Shown here piece by piece: positions 11,803 through 23,596 of a stretch of DNA of 64,000 nt. Each line of letters begins with the position of its first letter. The first letter of the stretch is position 1. The notes beneath the pieces were generated by a model that worked only from the letters and a program-made list of their open reading frames with translations, was not told the origin of the DNA and searched no databases. Position numbers and translations under genes: made by a program. Origin of the DNA: Thalassia testudinum (Eukaryota > Streptophyta > Magnoliopsida > Alismatales > Hydrocharitaceae); the NCBI GenBank assembly GCA_037157565.1, contig JAZHRO010000002.1:31516501-31580500 (forward strand), written 5' to 3'.

Positions 11803-12885
11803 TTGAATCCTGAAGAACCTGAGGAGAGAGAAGATAATTCTAGAGGAGAAATCAAGGCTCAGGAACCTGATTCCAAAGATCTGACTCATGTTCCTTTTCC
11901 TGAAGCCTTAACCAAATCAAAGAAGAAGAAGTCTGTGGATAGCAATGAGGAGCTTCTGAATCTATTTAAGAATGTTGAGATCAATATCCTACTCCTTGAT
12001 GCTATCAAGCATATACCGGCTTACGCAAGATTTTTAAAGGAATTATGTACACAAAAGCATAAGTCGAGAGAATCTGTTCCGAGGAAGGTGGTACTCTCCG
12101 AGCAGGCTAGTTTTGTTATCCTACACTACCTCCCTCAGAAAAAGAGAGATCCTGGTGCTCCATTGATTTCTTGCGTTATCGGAGATTACACATTTGATAG
12201 AGCACTTTTGGATCTGGGTGCATCCATCAACCTAATTCCGACTTCTCTTTACGAGAAGTTTAGGTTAAGTGAACTTCGGCCAACTTCAGTAACGCTATAG
12301 TTAATGGACCGCTCGATTACAAACCCACGAGGCGTTATTGAAGATGTTATAGTTAAGGTCAAGGATTTCTATTTTCCTGTAGATTTCCTTGTCCTTGACA
12401 TGGATGTACCTGATAATCTGAGGAACATGCCCATCATTTTGGGGCGTCCGTTCCTAGCTACCGCTAAGGCCAACATTAATTGTGAAAGCGGTAGCATGGA
12501 AATCGCCTTTGGGGATCAACGAATGAAATTGGATATTTTTAAGGCGATCAACAAATTTGAGGATTGTGGATTTATTGAGGAACTTGATGAGGATAATGAA
12601 AACATTGAAACTTGTTTGATGGTTTCTTCAATTGAAAGTTCTTCTTTGGATGATGAAATTGACCCGCAACCCTCTATGGCTGACCTACCATCTTCAGAAG
12701 AGGTTATTGATTTTGCTCACTTACAACCTCTTCCTCTTGATGAATCTTCAGCATCTACCCTACCATCAATCATCAACCCGCCCCTACTTGAATTGAAACC
12801 ATTGCCCGAGAATTTGAAATATCAATTTTTAGGACCTCAGAAGATGCTCCCTGTGATTATCAGTGCTAAATTGATAAAGGAGTAA
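11803..12885 (+). pseudogene. Athila gag end and aspartic protease (autonomous B)
   Basis: The frame resumes at 11803 and runs to 12300, a single TAG follows, and it continues 12304-12885. It starts with the acidic gag/protease linker (LLDAIKHIPAYARFLKELC), then the retropepsin. The active-site region is DLGASINLIP (about 12210-12240), the DLGAS form usual in Athila instead of DTG/DSG. The later conserved motif is IILGRPFLATAKA (about 12435-12475). This enzyme would cut the gag-pol polyprotein during particle maturation. The tail to 12885 is acidic and poorly conserved. The stop at 12298-12300 fits a glutamine codon changed to TAG. Confidence 0.85.
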
Positions 12886-14330
12886 GAGAATAAATTGATC
12901 AAGGTCTTGAAAGAACATAAGGAGGCAATTGGTTAGACCATTCATGACCTCAAGGGGATCGAGCCATCTTACTGTAATCATAGAATATTTTTGGAAGATG
13001 GATCCCGCCCTTCTCGCCAGATGTAGAGGAGATTGAATCCAAATATGCGAGAAGTGGTCAAAAAGGAAATCAAGTGGCTCGATGCAGGAATTATTTATCC
13101 AATCTCAGATAGTCCCTGGGTAAGTCCCGTACAGATTGTTCCGAAGAAAGCCAGGATTACAGTTGTGACTAATGAGAAAGGAGAATCTGTCACAACTTGG
13201 TCAGCTTCCTCTTGGAGAGTTTGTATTGATTATGGGAAGTTGAACACAGCCACTAAAAAGGATCATTTTCCCCTACCCTTCATTAATCAAATCTTGGAAA
13301 AATTAGCCGGGTAGAAGTACTTCTGTTTTCTTGATGGCTACTCGGGATACAACCAAGTTCCTATTCATCCCGAGGATCAGGAAAAAACTACTTTCACCTG
13401 TCCCTACGGAATCTTTGCTTTTCGTAGGATGCCTTTCGGGTTATGCAATGCACCTGCGACTTTTCAAAGGTGTATGCTAGCCATATTTTTTGACATGGTG
13501 GGAGAGTTTATGGAAGTCTTCATGGATGATTTCTCTATTTTCGGAGAATCATTTGACTCTTGTTTGGCTAATTTAGAAATGATTCTTAAGCGATGTATCA
13601 AAACACGATTGGTCCTTAGCTGGGAAAAGAGTCATTTCATGACCCAAGAGGGCATCGTTTTGGGTCATGTAATCTCTGAACGGGGAATTGAAGTGGATAA
13701 TGCTAAGGTTGATGCTATCGCTAAACTTCCTCCTCCCACATCTGTTAAACAAATCCGATCATTTCTTGGCCATGTGGGATTTTATCGAAGATTCATCAAG
13801 GATTTCTCGAAGGTTGCTTGTCCTTTGAGCAATCTTCTTGCCAAAGAAACGCCGTTTGTTTTTGACAAATCATGCCGAAAGGCATTTGATTTCCTGAAAA
13901 TGGCAGTCACATGTGCTCCAGTTTTGCAACCACCAATTTGGACAGCCACTTTTGAGATCATGATCGACGCTTCTGATTACGTGGTCGGGGCTGTCCTGGG
14001 TCAAAAAATTGATAGAAAGCCCTCTGTCATCTACTACGCTAGTAAAACTCTGGATGAAGCCCAGAGGAATTACACTGTTACTGAAAAGGAATTACTAGCT
14101 GTAGTGTTTGCTTTGGAAAAATTCAGGGCTTATCTCTTAGGGTCTCATGTTATCATCTATACTGACCAGTCGGCTTTGAGACATCTCTTGGCCAAAAAGG
14201 ATGCTAAACCCTGCCTTATTCGTTGGATTCTTTTGCTTCAAGAATTTGATCTTGAAATCAAGGATAAAATCAGGGTACAAAATGTGGTAGCGGATCATTT
14301 GTCGAGACTCCTAAGTGATTCTTCTTGTCC
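12886..14330 (+). pseudogene. Athila reverse transcriptase and RNase H (autonomous B)
   Basis: This is the most intact part of pol. Reverse transcriptase starts around 13030 (RRLNPNMREVVKKEIKWLD) and includes WRVCIDYGKLN, FLDGYSGYNQ, RRMPFGLCNAPATFQRCM and the catalytic FMDD at about 13519-13530. RNase H follows from about 13960, with IDASDYVVGAVLG, TEKELLAVVFALEKFRAYL, IIYTDQSALRHLL and VVADHLSRL, which supply the acidic residues of the active site. Together they copy the RNA genome into DNA inside the particle. Stops lie at about 12934 (tryptophan in relatives), 13024 and 13313 (glutamine in relatives). Sequence and gene order fit Ty3/gypsy, Athila lineage. Confidence 0.9.
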
Positions 14331-15682
14331 GGACATTCCGATTGCTGACACCTTTCCGAACGAAACTATTCTTACAGTTTTAGGTGTCCACACCTCATGG
14401 TTTGCTGATATTGTTAACTATTTGGCCGTTGGTCAAATCCCCCAGGATTGGATCAAGCAACAACGGGATAGACTTAAATCTAAGGCCAAATACTACTTCT
14501 GGGAGGACCCTGAACTGTATCGCATCAGCTCTGATCAGATTATTCGCCGATGTATACAGGAGAATGAATTCAACAGTATACTCGAGTTCTACCATGCACC
14601 TGGGTGTGGTGGACATTTCTCTGGGAAAAAGACGGCTGCAAAAATATTGCAATCTAGTTTCTTTGGCCGCCTTATTCAAGGATGCCCAGGATTTCTCAAG
14701 GTCATGCTCTCGATGTCAGGCACTCAGGAGCATAACTAAGAGAGACATGATGCCCCTAAACCCTATTCTTCCCGTCGAAATTTTCGATGTTTGGGGTATC
14801 GATTTCATGGGACCCTTTATCCCTTCATTTGGACATCAGTACATTCTTGTTGTTGTTAATTATGTGTCCAAATGGATTGAGGTGATTCCCACCCGAACCA
14901 ATGACCACAAGGTGGTCATCAATTTTGTCAAGAAAAATATCTTTAGTAGGTTAAGGATTCCGAGGGCTATCATCAGTGATGGTGGCACTCATTTTACTAA
15001 TGCCCAATTCCAGAATTTATTGGTCAAATACGGGGTTAATCACCGAATTTCCACTCCTTACCATCCCCAGACGAATGGACAAGCCGAAATCTCCAATCGA
15101 GAGATCAAAAGCATTCTGCAGAAAATGGTTAGGCCTGATTGCAAAGATTGGACTCAAAAGCTTGAGGATGCTCTTTGGGCCTACCGTATGGTGTATAAAA
15201 TGCCCATTGGCATGTCTCCATTCCGTTTGGTGTATGGAAAGGCATGCCATCTACCCATAGAGATTGAACACAGGGCATTTTGGGCGATCAAACAATGCAA
15301 TTTAGATCTGAATTTAGCTGGGAAGACCAGGAAACTCCAACTATTTGAGTTGGAGGAGCTTAGAAATGATGCTTATGAGAATGCCAAGATCTACAAGGCT
15401 CGGACCAAAGCTCTACATGATCAAATGATTTCCTGCAAGAGCTTTGAGCCGAACCAGAAGGTCTGGTTATTCGATTCTAAACTTAAGCTCTTTCCTGGCA
15501 AACTTAGATCTAAATGGAATGGCCCATTCATAATTGACCAGATTTTTCCAAATGGAGCCATTCAGATTTCTGACCCAAAGGCGGGTAACACATTTAAAGT
15601 CAATGGCCAACGTCTGAAGCCTGTTGTTGACCATATTCTTCTTGAACCTGTCTCAGACTCAGTTGCTTTAGCCATTCTGTGA
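14331..15682 (+). pseudogene. Athila integrase (autonomous B)
   Basis: The N-terminal zinc-binding HHCC domain spans the junction of two frames: YHAPGCGGHFSGKKTAAKIL in the upstream frame to about 14665, then a one-base shift, then SRSCSRCQALRS. The catalytic core has the DDE triad in [18 protein letters not shown] and GQAEISNREIK (about 14800-15110). The C-terminal part ends with GPFIIDQIFPNGAIQI and the frame stops at 15682. The enzyme would insert the cDNA into nuclear DNA. No chromodomain or envelope-like frame follows. The frameshift makes the copy inactive. Confidence 0.9.
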
Positions 15683-17054
15683 CTTCTTTGGCTGGACTTC
15701 GCCTGGCTGACGGCATTAAACTCAGCAGTTGTACATATGACACAAGGCTGATACGAGCTTCATATTCAGGTGACATCTTTCATATTCTACCCTTTCTTTC
15801 ATGTCTCTTTCTCAATGAGGACATTACATCAGCTAGGCATGGGGGGGGTGGATTCATTTTTGAATCATTTGGTCAGCTTTGTGAAATTCATGTAAATTAT
15901 TTTTCCCTTCTTATTTATACATAAAAAAAATCAAAATTAGGAAGGATTAGTTGGACATTAGGACTTTTCAATCTTAAGAAATTTTACATTAGGATCTGAA
16001 CACAAAGACCCTTCAGGTCTTTGAACTTAATTAGCCTGTGTATCCACTAAAATGTGGATTTGTCTTTCGAGTCCTCACCATTTTAATTCTATCATAATTG
16101 GAATAAATAAGTTTGGGTGATAAGTGCACGACTTATCAACCTACCCTCTGATTTGAGAGAATTTTTGAGTTTTAAGCATCTACACACTTTCTTTGCACTG
16201 ACTCGTTGTTTGGCGATTTTAACGAAAATTGGGTAGCTAATTAACCTTCTAGGGTGATATGGCTGGCAAGTTATCGTGGGTAACAGCCCATAGGTAGGTT
16301 GTCTAGAGCCCAGTCACTGGACCTTTCTCTTTTTGCTGCCTTTAGGTAAATCTTAGACCAGGGAAGCCACCTACTTAAAAAAAAAAGGAGAAAAGAATAA
16401 AAGAAAATAAGCCACACTTCACCACACGAGTATGGCTGGCAAGTTGTCGGTGGTAATAGCTCATCGACCGGTTGTCCAGAACCCAGCTCAGTAAATGCAC
16501 TAAAAATTTCCAAAACACTTAGGAAGAAGCGGAGAAGTAGAATAAATCAGAGAGATATACACTGGATTCACCCTTGTGTTGACCCCGCAAAAAAAATAAA
16601 AGTAGGGAGAAAGCTACTAGTTGAAAAGATACACCTTTAGGTAGAATTCTTTTTAGGTCACCTAGAGGCATAGAAATCCGAAGTCTATTTTAATTGTTGG
16701 TCAACGAGTCTATCACATTCATAATAAGATGCTTAGAACTTAGAGTTCTCATCAAATCTTGGGTTAGTTGAATGGCCGTAGAAAGCCACTCTTAAACCCT
16801 AAAACTTGAAAATCCAAAAAAATTAGAAAAGAGGAAAAAGAGAAAAAGAAATTTTTCTTTGAATAAGGTGAGGGCTTGAGGCGGTCTACATTTTGGCTGA
16901 TACTCAGGCACTGTTGTGCCTTTGAAAGTTCAGATCCTAATTAGACAGTTTCTTAATGATTGAAAATAACTCATGCCCAAATAATCCAACCTGATTCTTT
17001 TATAAATAGTATATAGTTTTTGCTAGGGACTAGCAAAAGATAGGCATGGGGGTA
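15683..17054 (+). other. 3' non-coding region of autonomous B with two polypurine tracts
   Basis: Non-coding. It holds the conserved block GGCTGACGGCATTAAACTCA near 15710, where similarity to the non-autonomous copies resumes. An internal polypurine-like tract (AGGCATGGGGGGGG) lies at 15835-15851. A roughly 55-bp motif starting ATGGCTGGCAAGTT is duplicated (16257-16313 and 16431-16486). The terminal polypurine tract (GATAGGCATGGGGGTA) ends at 17054, directly before the next LTR. Confidence 0.75.
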
Positions 17055-17657
17055 TGATGTAAACACATTTACACTACTTAAGATGTCTATTTTTGCATGT
17101 TCTTAAGCATAGGATTGCATTGCATGTTATAAATATTGCATAACATGCGTCATCTTACATTTAGAGTAGTTTGAATAAAATGGATGTTAATTGTCTCCTT
17201 TTATGTGCTTAGACAGGGAAAACTTTTTATCGGAGCCTTGGATCGAAGATCCAACCATACAAATGTGATCAGGGCGACGATTGGAGTTCAACGACTCCAA
17301 GACTGCCCTAACCAGGCATCTGTAGCATCTGATAGTGATCGGGGAACCCTAGAAGGTCAAGGGCCAAGATGATGTAAATCCGCACTTCAAACAACAAATC
17401 TGATTGCATGGATGGATTCGGATCGACGATCGCAGCCTAACGACGCAAAAATCGAGTCAATCCGACACTCGTGGCACCATCTACAACATTCAGAAGATGG
17501 ACGGCCAAGATGGCACCACGTGGCACCATCTCGGCTGCCCAAAAGCCCGCACACACCCGCTGAAGCTCCCGCATCTGCCCCTCCCTGCCGTTGGATCATG
17601 ATCCAACGGCTGTGGATGCGATGCCTTGAAATCGACCGCACGACCATTTAGGCGAGG

Positions 17658-17708
17658 CAGCGTAGTGGTCCAGTGCCTTAACGTGAGGCGCGGACGCAAG
17701 TTCGAGCC
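17658..17708 (+). promoter_or_regulatory. tRNA-like box A/box B module (LTR 2, first)
   Basis: CAGCGTAGTGG differs from the box A consensus at one position. GTTCGAGCC fits box B. The span is 51 bp, with a GCC...GGC stem-loop between them. Confidence 0.55.
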
Positions 17709-18289
17709 ACAGTGAGCAGGAGAAGGGCATGGGCGAGCGGGTGCAGGCGAGCGTCGGATCTTGATCGGGCGACCATCCGCGCTCAATAGCATTCACGCGC
17801 TATCGCATGCCCGCGCTTCACGCGCCATCGAACGCGGACGAGCGCGCAACAAGGCGGGCGAAGGCACTATTTAAGCCGTCCAATCTCGCGATCGGACGGT
17901 TGAAATCATCTGGATGTGTGACAAGCGTTAGGCACGAGCAGACGAGTGGGCGTGCACGTCCAACGCCCACTACGTCCACGATGGGGCTTTAGCGACGGTT
18001 TTATCCGTCACTAAAGACCCCTTATTTAATATTTTAAATATGTAATGTCCAATTTGCCCCCACTCCTTGCAACTATAAAAGGAGACCCCCTCCACACGAA
18101 ATTCTCATCCCTTCCTTCTCTTCTCTACCTCTCCAAAGCTCAAGAGAAGCTGTGGATGCACATGCCTTAAATCATCTTCAACGCTGCCTCTCCAAAGGAA
18201 ATCCAACGCACGATCTGGGTTGTTGGATCTTCATCCAACAGCTGTGGATGCACATGCCTTAAATCATCTTCGCGACCAATTCCCCTCCA

Positions 18290-18341
18290 TAGCGTAGTGG
18301 GCGAGCGCCTTATCGCGAGGCGCTACCGCATGTTCGATTCC
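18290..18341 (+). promoter_or_regulatory. tRNA-like box A/box B module (LTR 2, second)
   Basis: TAGCGTAGTGG fits the box A consensus completely and TGTTCGATTCC fits box B at 10 of 11 positions. They are separated by a CGCCTTATCGCGAGGCG stem-loop that resembles an anticodon arm. This is one of the two best copies in the window. Confidence 0.65.
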
Positions 18342-19380
18342 TCGGGAGCGGGCGAGCGGGCGCAATTGACAACTCAATCATGATCGAACGATCGTGCGCG
18401 CCTAATCCGCCCCACGCGCTATTACAGGCACGGTAAAGACGCGGCATCGCTTGCGATGGGGCGCGTAGAGGAAGTGGGTGGAGGCATGATCTAGGCCGTC
18501 TGATCTCGCGATCCGACGGTTGAGATCGGTTGGACGTGCACGTGCGTTGAATGCGTGGGCAAGTGAGCGGGCGCATGCGCACCACCAACTACGCCCACGT
18601 TCGGACCTTTAGCGACGATTTTATCCATCACTAAAGGTCCTGAAATAATTTTTTAAACTTGTAATGACCAAATTGCCCCCACTCCTTGCAACTATAAAAG
18701 GAGACCCCCTCCACACAAAATTATCATCCCTTCCTTAGCTTCTCTCCCTCTCCAAAGCTCAAGAGAAGCTTGTCCCACACCCGGGATGCTTCTCACGAGA
18801 TAAAGTCAATTTTTCGTCCCCTTTCGAAAGTGAATCCCGCGACGACGACAATGTGGTGCCTCGTTCCCGTTCTACCTGCTTCCCCCTCCTTCGTCCTGCT
18901 CCGTTCTCCTTCATCCAGGCGTCGTCCCATCCGGCTCGACCTCGAGGCGACCGTCGAGGAGGATATTTCTCTCTCCATTCTTTTAATGCTTTCTAGAGTA
19001 GATTTACTGCTTTCTAGTGTAATCATTTTCTGCTTTCCAGTCATAATGTTTAGTGAAATAAATAATCTTTTTAATGATGAATTCCATGTTCATTCTACAT
19101 CTCGTTTTGGTTTTCATTTGTAATATTCTCTCTCTCTTATTCTGTCTCTTTCTTCAATTTATTGTAAATAGTTAGATAGTTCTAGTCAATTGAATTACTT
19201 CGTGACAAATAAAATAAACGCAAATTTTTTAATCAAACGTCCGCCTCCCTGTGTTTGACCCGAGATTTCCATTCAGGTATAAATTTTATTTGTTGAACAC
19301 GAGTTCTTCACTTTCGTACTACGACGACAGGTTTTCAAAATCGAGCACGTTAGCATAGCAACTTCGTACGTTCAACATTT

Positions 19381-19397
19381 TAGCGCCGTTGCCGGGG
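19381..19397 (+). other. Primer-binding site of ORF-N body N1
   Basis: TAGCGCCGTTGCCGGGG matches the tRNA-Asp complement with one G-to-A change and follows the LTR end by 3 bp. Confidence 0.85.
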
Positions 19398-19542
19398 AGG
19401 CGACGCTCTTTGATTTTTTTTCTTCGCATTTTCTAGCTTACAAATCTTTTACCTCACTTCTCTCCTTTCTTATTATGATTGTAGGTACTCTTTTGAGACA
19501 AGCAAAAGTGGTAGATTGGAGTAAAGTGCTATGGAAGGTTTT

Positions 19543-20526
19543 GTAACTTATCCCCCACCTCCCACTCATTAGATTTCATTTCACCACATAATAACACAAA
19601 CATCAATCAACCTAGGTGTTCTTATAAACTCTAAGGTTAGATTGTTTGTTGTTTGACAACCACACTTGCCCCAACCCCCACATTAAAGAAAAAGAAAAAT
19701 AAAAAAAATTCTCACAGAGGTACACAACCTCATCTGATTTTCAAACTCAACCGGTAAACCAACCTCTGGAGCCGGTACACACATCCAAACACATAATTGA
19801 GTAGAAATCAGATTAGGTAATCACTTGTGTGCCTAATTAACTCACAATTGTTTGAGTTTATTGGGTCGCACCACTTCAATTAAAATCAACTCATCAAGTA
19901 GCTACCACTTAGGTTCAACTCTTAGGGATTTACCAAGCACTCCGCATTCTTTTAAGTTTTAAAGGAAAACATCTCCACCTGTGCTTTCAAAACCTGGTGT
20001 GCCAACAAAACTTGTTTGAAAACACCTAAAGTTGAATCCTAAAAGCTACCAAGTAAGATTTGAACCCTAAAATTCACCGCATCAAAGTAATCTTGCTTGA
20101 AAACCACTGGTTGTGCACGCACACACAAATAAATCAATCATTAAGAGCACAACTCATATAAAGGGCCCATCAGATTCCAAAGCACATTCAAACCTAGCCC
20201 TAAATAAAATAGAGTAGACGTTGGCTTTAAGGATTCGACTCGCTCTTCATAGCCCAGAACAAGATTATTTTCGATTAGTCTGTTTCTACTGTTCAATCTG
20301 ATGTCTAGCTAAGGGAGCAAAATCAAACGATCGCAGCTGGGGGGTACACTAGGAACCAGAGGCGCAAGCCGAAGGAATAACCTTCTCCCCAGTTCCTCCT
20401 TCTAATTGGTTGGATTGAATAGACAAAAGCAGATCAAATCATTCCTTTATCTCAAGACGGGTTTTGGGAGTCTGTAGGTCTTTAGGCTAGCCCACTTAAG
20501 AACAGGTTTGATTGTTTGTATTGTAG
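19543..20526 (+). other. Putative leader intron (N1)
   Basis: The donor is GTAACT, one change from the GTAAGT in the other copies. The acceptor TTTGTATTGTAG ends at 20526. The interval is 984 bp of non-coding leader, alignable along much of its length with 8935-9965 of the autonomous copy. Confidence 0.5.
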
Positions 20527-20551
20527 GGCGCCTTTCTTCCTCCTATCTCTC

Positions 20552-21987
20552 ATGAATCCTTCCACATATTACACACATTACCGCTCTTTCCCTCTTGTTT
20601 TGAATTATCCTCAACATGACGATTATCTTGACTCGTAGTCTAAGCAACCATCAGTTAGTTGGGATAACTCAGATTAGGGATACAGTTTCGGACCTCCGTG
20701 TTTAGGGTTTAACCCTGAATACTATGATTGTGATTTCTATCCTTCTCAAAGCCACATCGATTATAGATCGTCATCCTTTCATGAACAACCTAATAAGATC
20801 TACAATCAAGAAGGATACATTGATTCTTACCCATCCTCTGATTACACTGTCTTTAGGTCATCACCACCTTTTGAACAATCTGAAATGACCTATTATCAGG
20901 AAGGGTATAACGAATCTTAATTAGTTAATTCCCCTACATTCACCCCAAACCCGCCCAACCCTAAACCAACTCATTTGGTTCAGGGTAACCAGGTTCAAGA
21001 AAAGGTTCTAGCTAACTTGAGGAATATCATACAATCTTTAGAAGTTTAGCCAATACCTTGCATTGAGAGATTGGAGCCTCTGATTGAAATGATTGATGAT
21101 TTGAATAAGTATTTGTTGGATTGACTCCAGGATGTTAAGGATAAGAACCCGGGTGAGTTTCTACTTGTGAAGTTAGCAAAATTGAGGATGAGATTTTTGA
21201 TCGATTTGATTCAATCATGGGATGATTCCCAGGATGAACCCTCTTCAAGAGAGCCAATTTCAGAACCCGTTCAGGCACCTATTGGGGGGGCACATGTTAT
21301 GAGGCTGACCAGATTGAATTAGAGAAACCAATTAAAGATGATTTGATTTCTTCACTTGAGATCCCTGAGTCAGGGAATGAGGAAACGTATGTCTCCTTGG
21401 AACAGAAAGTGACAAATGATTTTGAGACATATATTAATACGGATCTTGATTTCTTTGGTTCTGATGGTGAAGATTTAAATTGCGAAGTCTCATGCAAGTT
21501 TACAGAATATGATTTTTGTGAGATGATTGGGCTTGAGGAATCTGAAAGATCATTTGATAGCCCAAGAACTGAGGAAACTGATCTTATTGGGGCTCACATT
21601 ATGGATCTAGAATTGTATTTTCTGGAGGATTCAATCAAATGCCCTGATTGTTAGTTACACCCCATTGAGCTTATCGATGATTCTATTTCTGAGATAATTA
21701 GACCCAAGTCAATTCTGATTCAGCCATATCTTTTAGACTTGGAAATTTCAGATGGGGTGATTAATATGCAAGAGGTCCCGGAATTTAATATTCTGAATGA
21801 GGAGGATAGAAGCTGGGAAGTTCTGATTTGGGAAACTAAATCTGGAGGAAGTCGAAGACTGAGTCTTAGGGTTCCTATTCATCTGAAACCATCAAACTAA
21901 GACCCTTACGACATCTATTCTGAGGATGTCCAACCTAAGCACACATTCAATGATTATCCTTTTGAGCTTGATTTCTCTGTAACCTGA
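20552..21987 (+). pseudogene. ORF-N, copy N1 (unrecognised cargo frame)
   Basis: This is the only long coding-like stretch of the non-autonomous body. It starts MNPSTYY at 20552 and ends at TGA 21985-21987. I do not recognise the family. The predicted protein of about 478 residues has a Tyr/Ser/Pro/Asn-rich N-terminal third with YYQEGYNE. A helical centre follows (ANLRNIIQSLE, LLDWLQDVKDKNPGEFLL in relatives), then an acidic C-terminal half with a CPDC motif. Stops are numerous and nearly all lie where the other copies have Gln or Trp codons. One base is missing in a G run near 21282-21290. No gag, protease, reverse transcriptase or integrase motif is present. It lies directly after the leader acceptor, in the place of gag-pol. 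Confidence 0.7.
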
Positions 21988-23596
21988 CTTTTTGGTTTTG
22001 GGTTGCATCCTCATAAATCGTAGGCTCGATCCCGCATGCATACTGATTTTAGGTTTTGGGCAATTTTTATCCAGAACCTAAGATATTCTCGATTATGGGG
22101 TATGGGTCTGCACCACAATTTTGTCCACATCTATGGACCTCTGCTGACAGGTCAGAGGTTTCTTCTGTTTATTCTGATTCTAACTTGCACTTGTGAATTC
22201 TTTATTTCTCTTCTTTGTATAGTGTGCCTAGCTGAAGGCACTAAATTCAGCACATATACAATTCTTTTTTGTTTTTATCTCAGAGCGAACCTGACATTCA
22301 CGTAATTTAGGTGCTTTCTACTCTATTCCACTCTATTTTATGTCTTTTTAATACAATGAGGACATTGCATTAGATAGGCATGGGGGGTGGATATTCATCT
22401 CTGAATTTATTCATCAGCTCCATAGATTTATTTTATTTTCTTTTATTAAAAAAAATTGGAATTAGGAAAGAGAATTTGGGTTTAAGAAAATTTTCAATCT
22501 TAGGAAATACTACATTATGATTTGAACACAAAGACCCTTCAGGTCTTCAGACTTAATCAGCCCGTGAATCCATTAAAATGTGGATTTATTTTTCGAGTCC
22601 TCACCAACTTGAATTCTATTTTAATTGGAGTAAATAAGTTTGGGTGATAAGTACACGACTTATCAACCCGCCCTCTGATTTGAGGGAACTTTGAGTTTCT
22701 AGCATTTACACACTTTGTTGTCACTGACTCGTTGTTCAGCGATTCTAACAGAAATTGGGTAGCTAATGAACCTTCTAGGGTGATATGGCTGGCAAGTTAT
22801 CGTGAGTAACAGCCCATAGGTAGGTTGTCCAGAGCCAAGTCACTGGACCTTTCTCTTTTTGCTGCCTTTAGGTAAATCTTAGACCAGGGAAGACACCTAC
22901 TTAAAAGAAAAAAATCAAAAGAAAAGGAGAAAAGAAAAAAAAAGAAATAAACCACACTTCACTGCACGAGTATGGCTAGCAAGTTGTCGGTGGTAATAGC
23001 TCATCGACCGGTTGCCCAGAACCCAGCTCAATAAATGCACTGAAAAATCTCACAACACTTAGGGAGAAGCGAAGAAGTAGAATAAATCGAGGAGATATAC
23101 ACTGGATTCACCCTTGTGTTGAACCCGTAAAAAAATAAAAGTAGGGAGAAAGCTATCGGTTGTAAAGATACACCTTTAGGCAGAATTCTCTTTTTTTGGT
23201 CACCTAGAGGCGTAGAAATCCGAAGTCTGTTTTAACTACCGGTCAACGAGTCTATCACATTCACAATAAGATGTTTAGAACTTATGGTTTTTATCAAATC
23301 TTAGGTGAGTTGTATGGTCGTAGAAAGCTACTCTTAAACCCTAAAGCTTGAAAATTCAAAAAAATTAGAAAAGAAGAAAAAGAGAAAAGTAAATTTTTCT
23401 TTGAATAAAGCGAGAGCTTGAGGTGGTCTGCATTTTGGCTGATACTCGAGCACTGTTGTGTCCTTGAAAGTTCAGATCCTAAGTAGACATTTTCTTAATG
23501 ATTTAAAATAACTCATGCCCAAATAATCCAACCTGATTCTTTTATAAATAGCATATAGTTTTTGCTAGGGACTGGCAAAAGATAGGCATGGGGGTA
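21988..23596 (+). other. 3' non-coding region of N1
   Basis: The first ~240 bp are specific to the ORF-N copies. From about 22229 (GCTGAAGGCACTAAATTCAG) the sequence again matches the autonomous copy. It contains an internal polypurine-like tract (22374-22390), the duplicated ATGGCT(G/A)GCAAGTT motif (near 22783 and 22971), and a terminal polypurine tract ending at 23596. Confidence 0.7.

Larger units (their letters stand above)
17055..19377 (+). mobile_element. Family B LTR 2, hybrid with two promoters
   Basis: This LTR follows a polypurine tract and precedes a primer site, so it serves both as 3' LTR of the gag-pol body and 5' LTR of the ORF-N body. It is about 600-700 bp longer than its relatives. 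17055 to about 18150 resembles LTR 1, including TATA 18074-18082. From about 18180 to the end it resembles LTR 3, including a second tRNA-like module, hairpin and TATA box (18693-18701). A segment of about 31 bp starting GCTGTGGATGCACATGCC occurs on both sides of the junction (about 18148 and 18239). Confidence 0.85.

Noticed and set aside
15683..17054. Envelope-like gene after integrase, as in some Athila elements
   Set aside because: No frame of suitable length or membrane segment is present in this region in any B copy or in family A.
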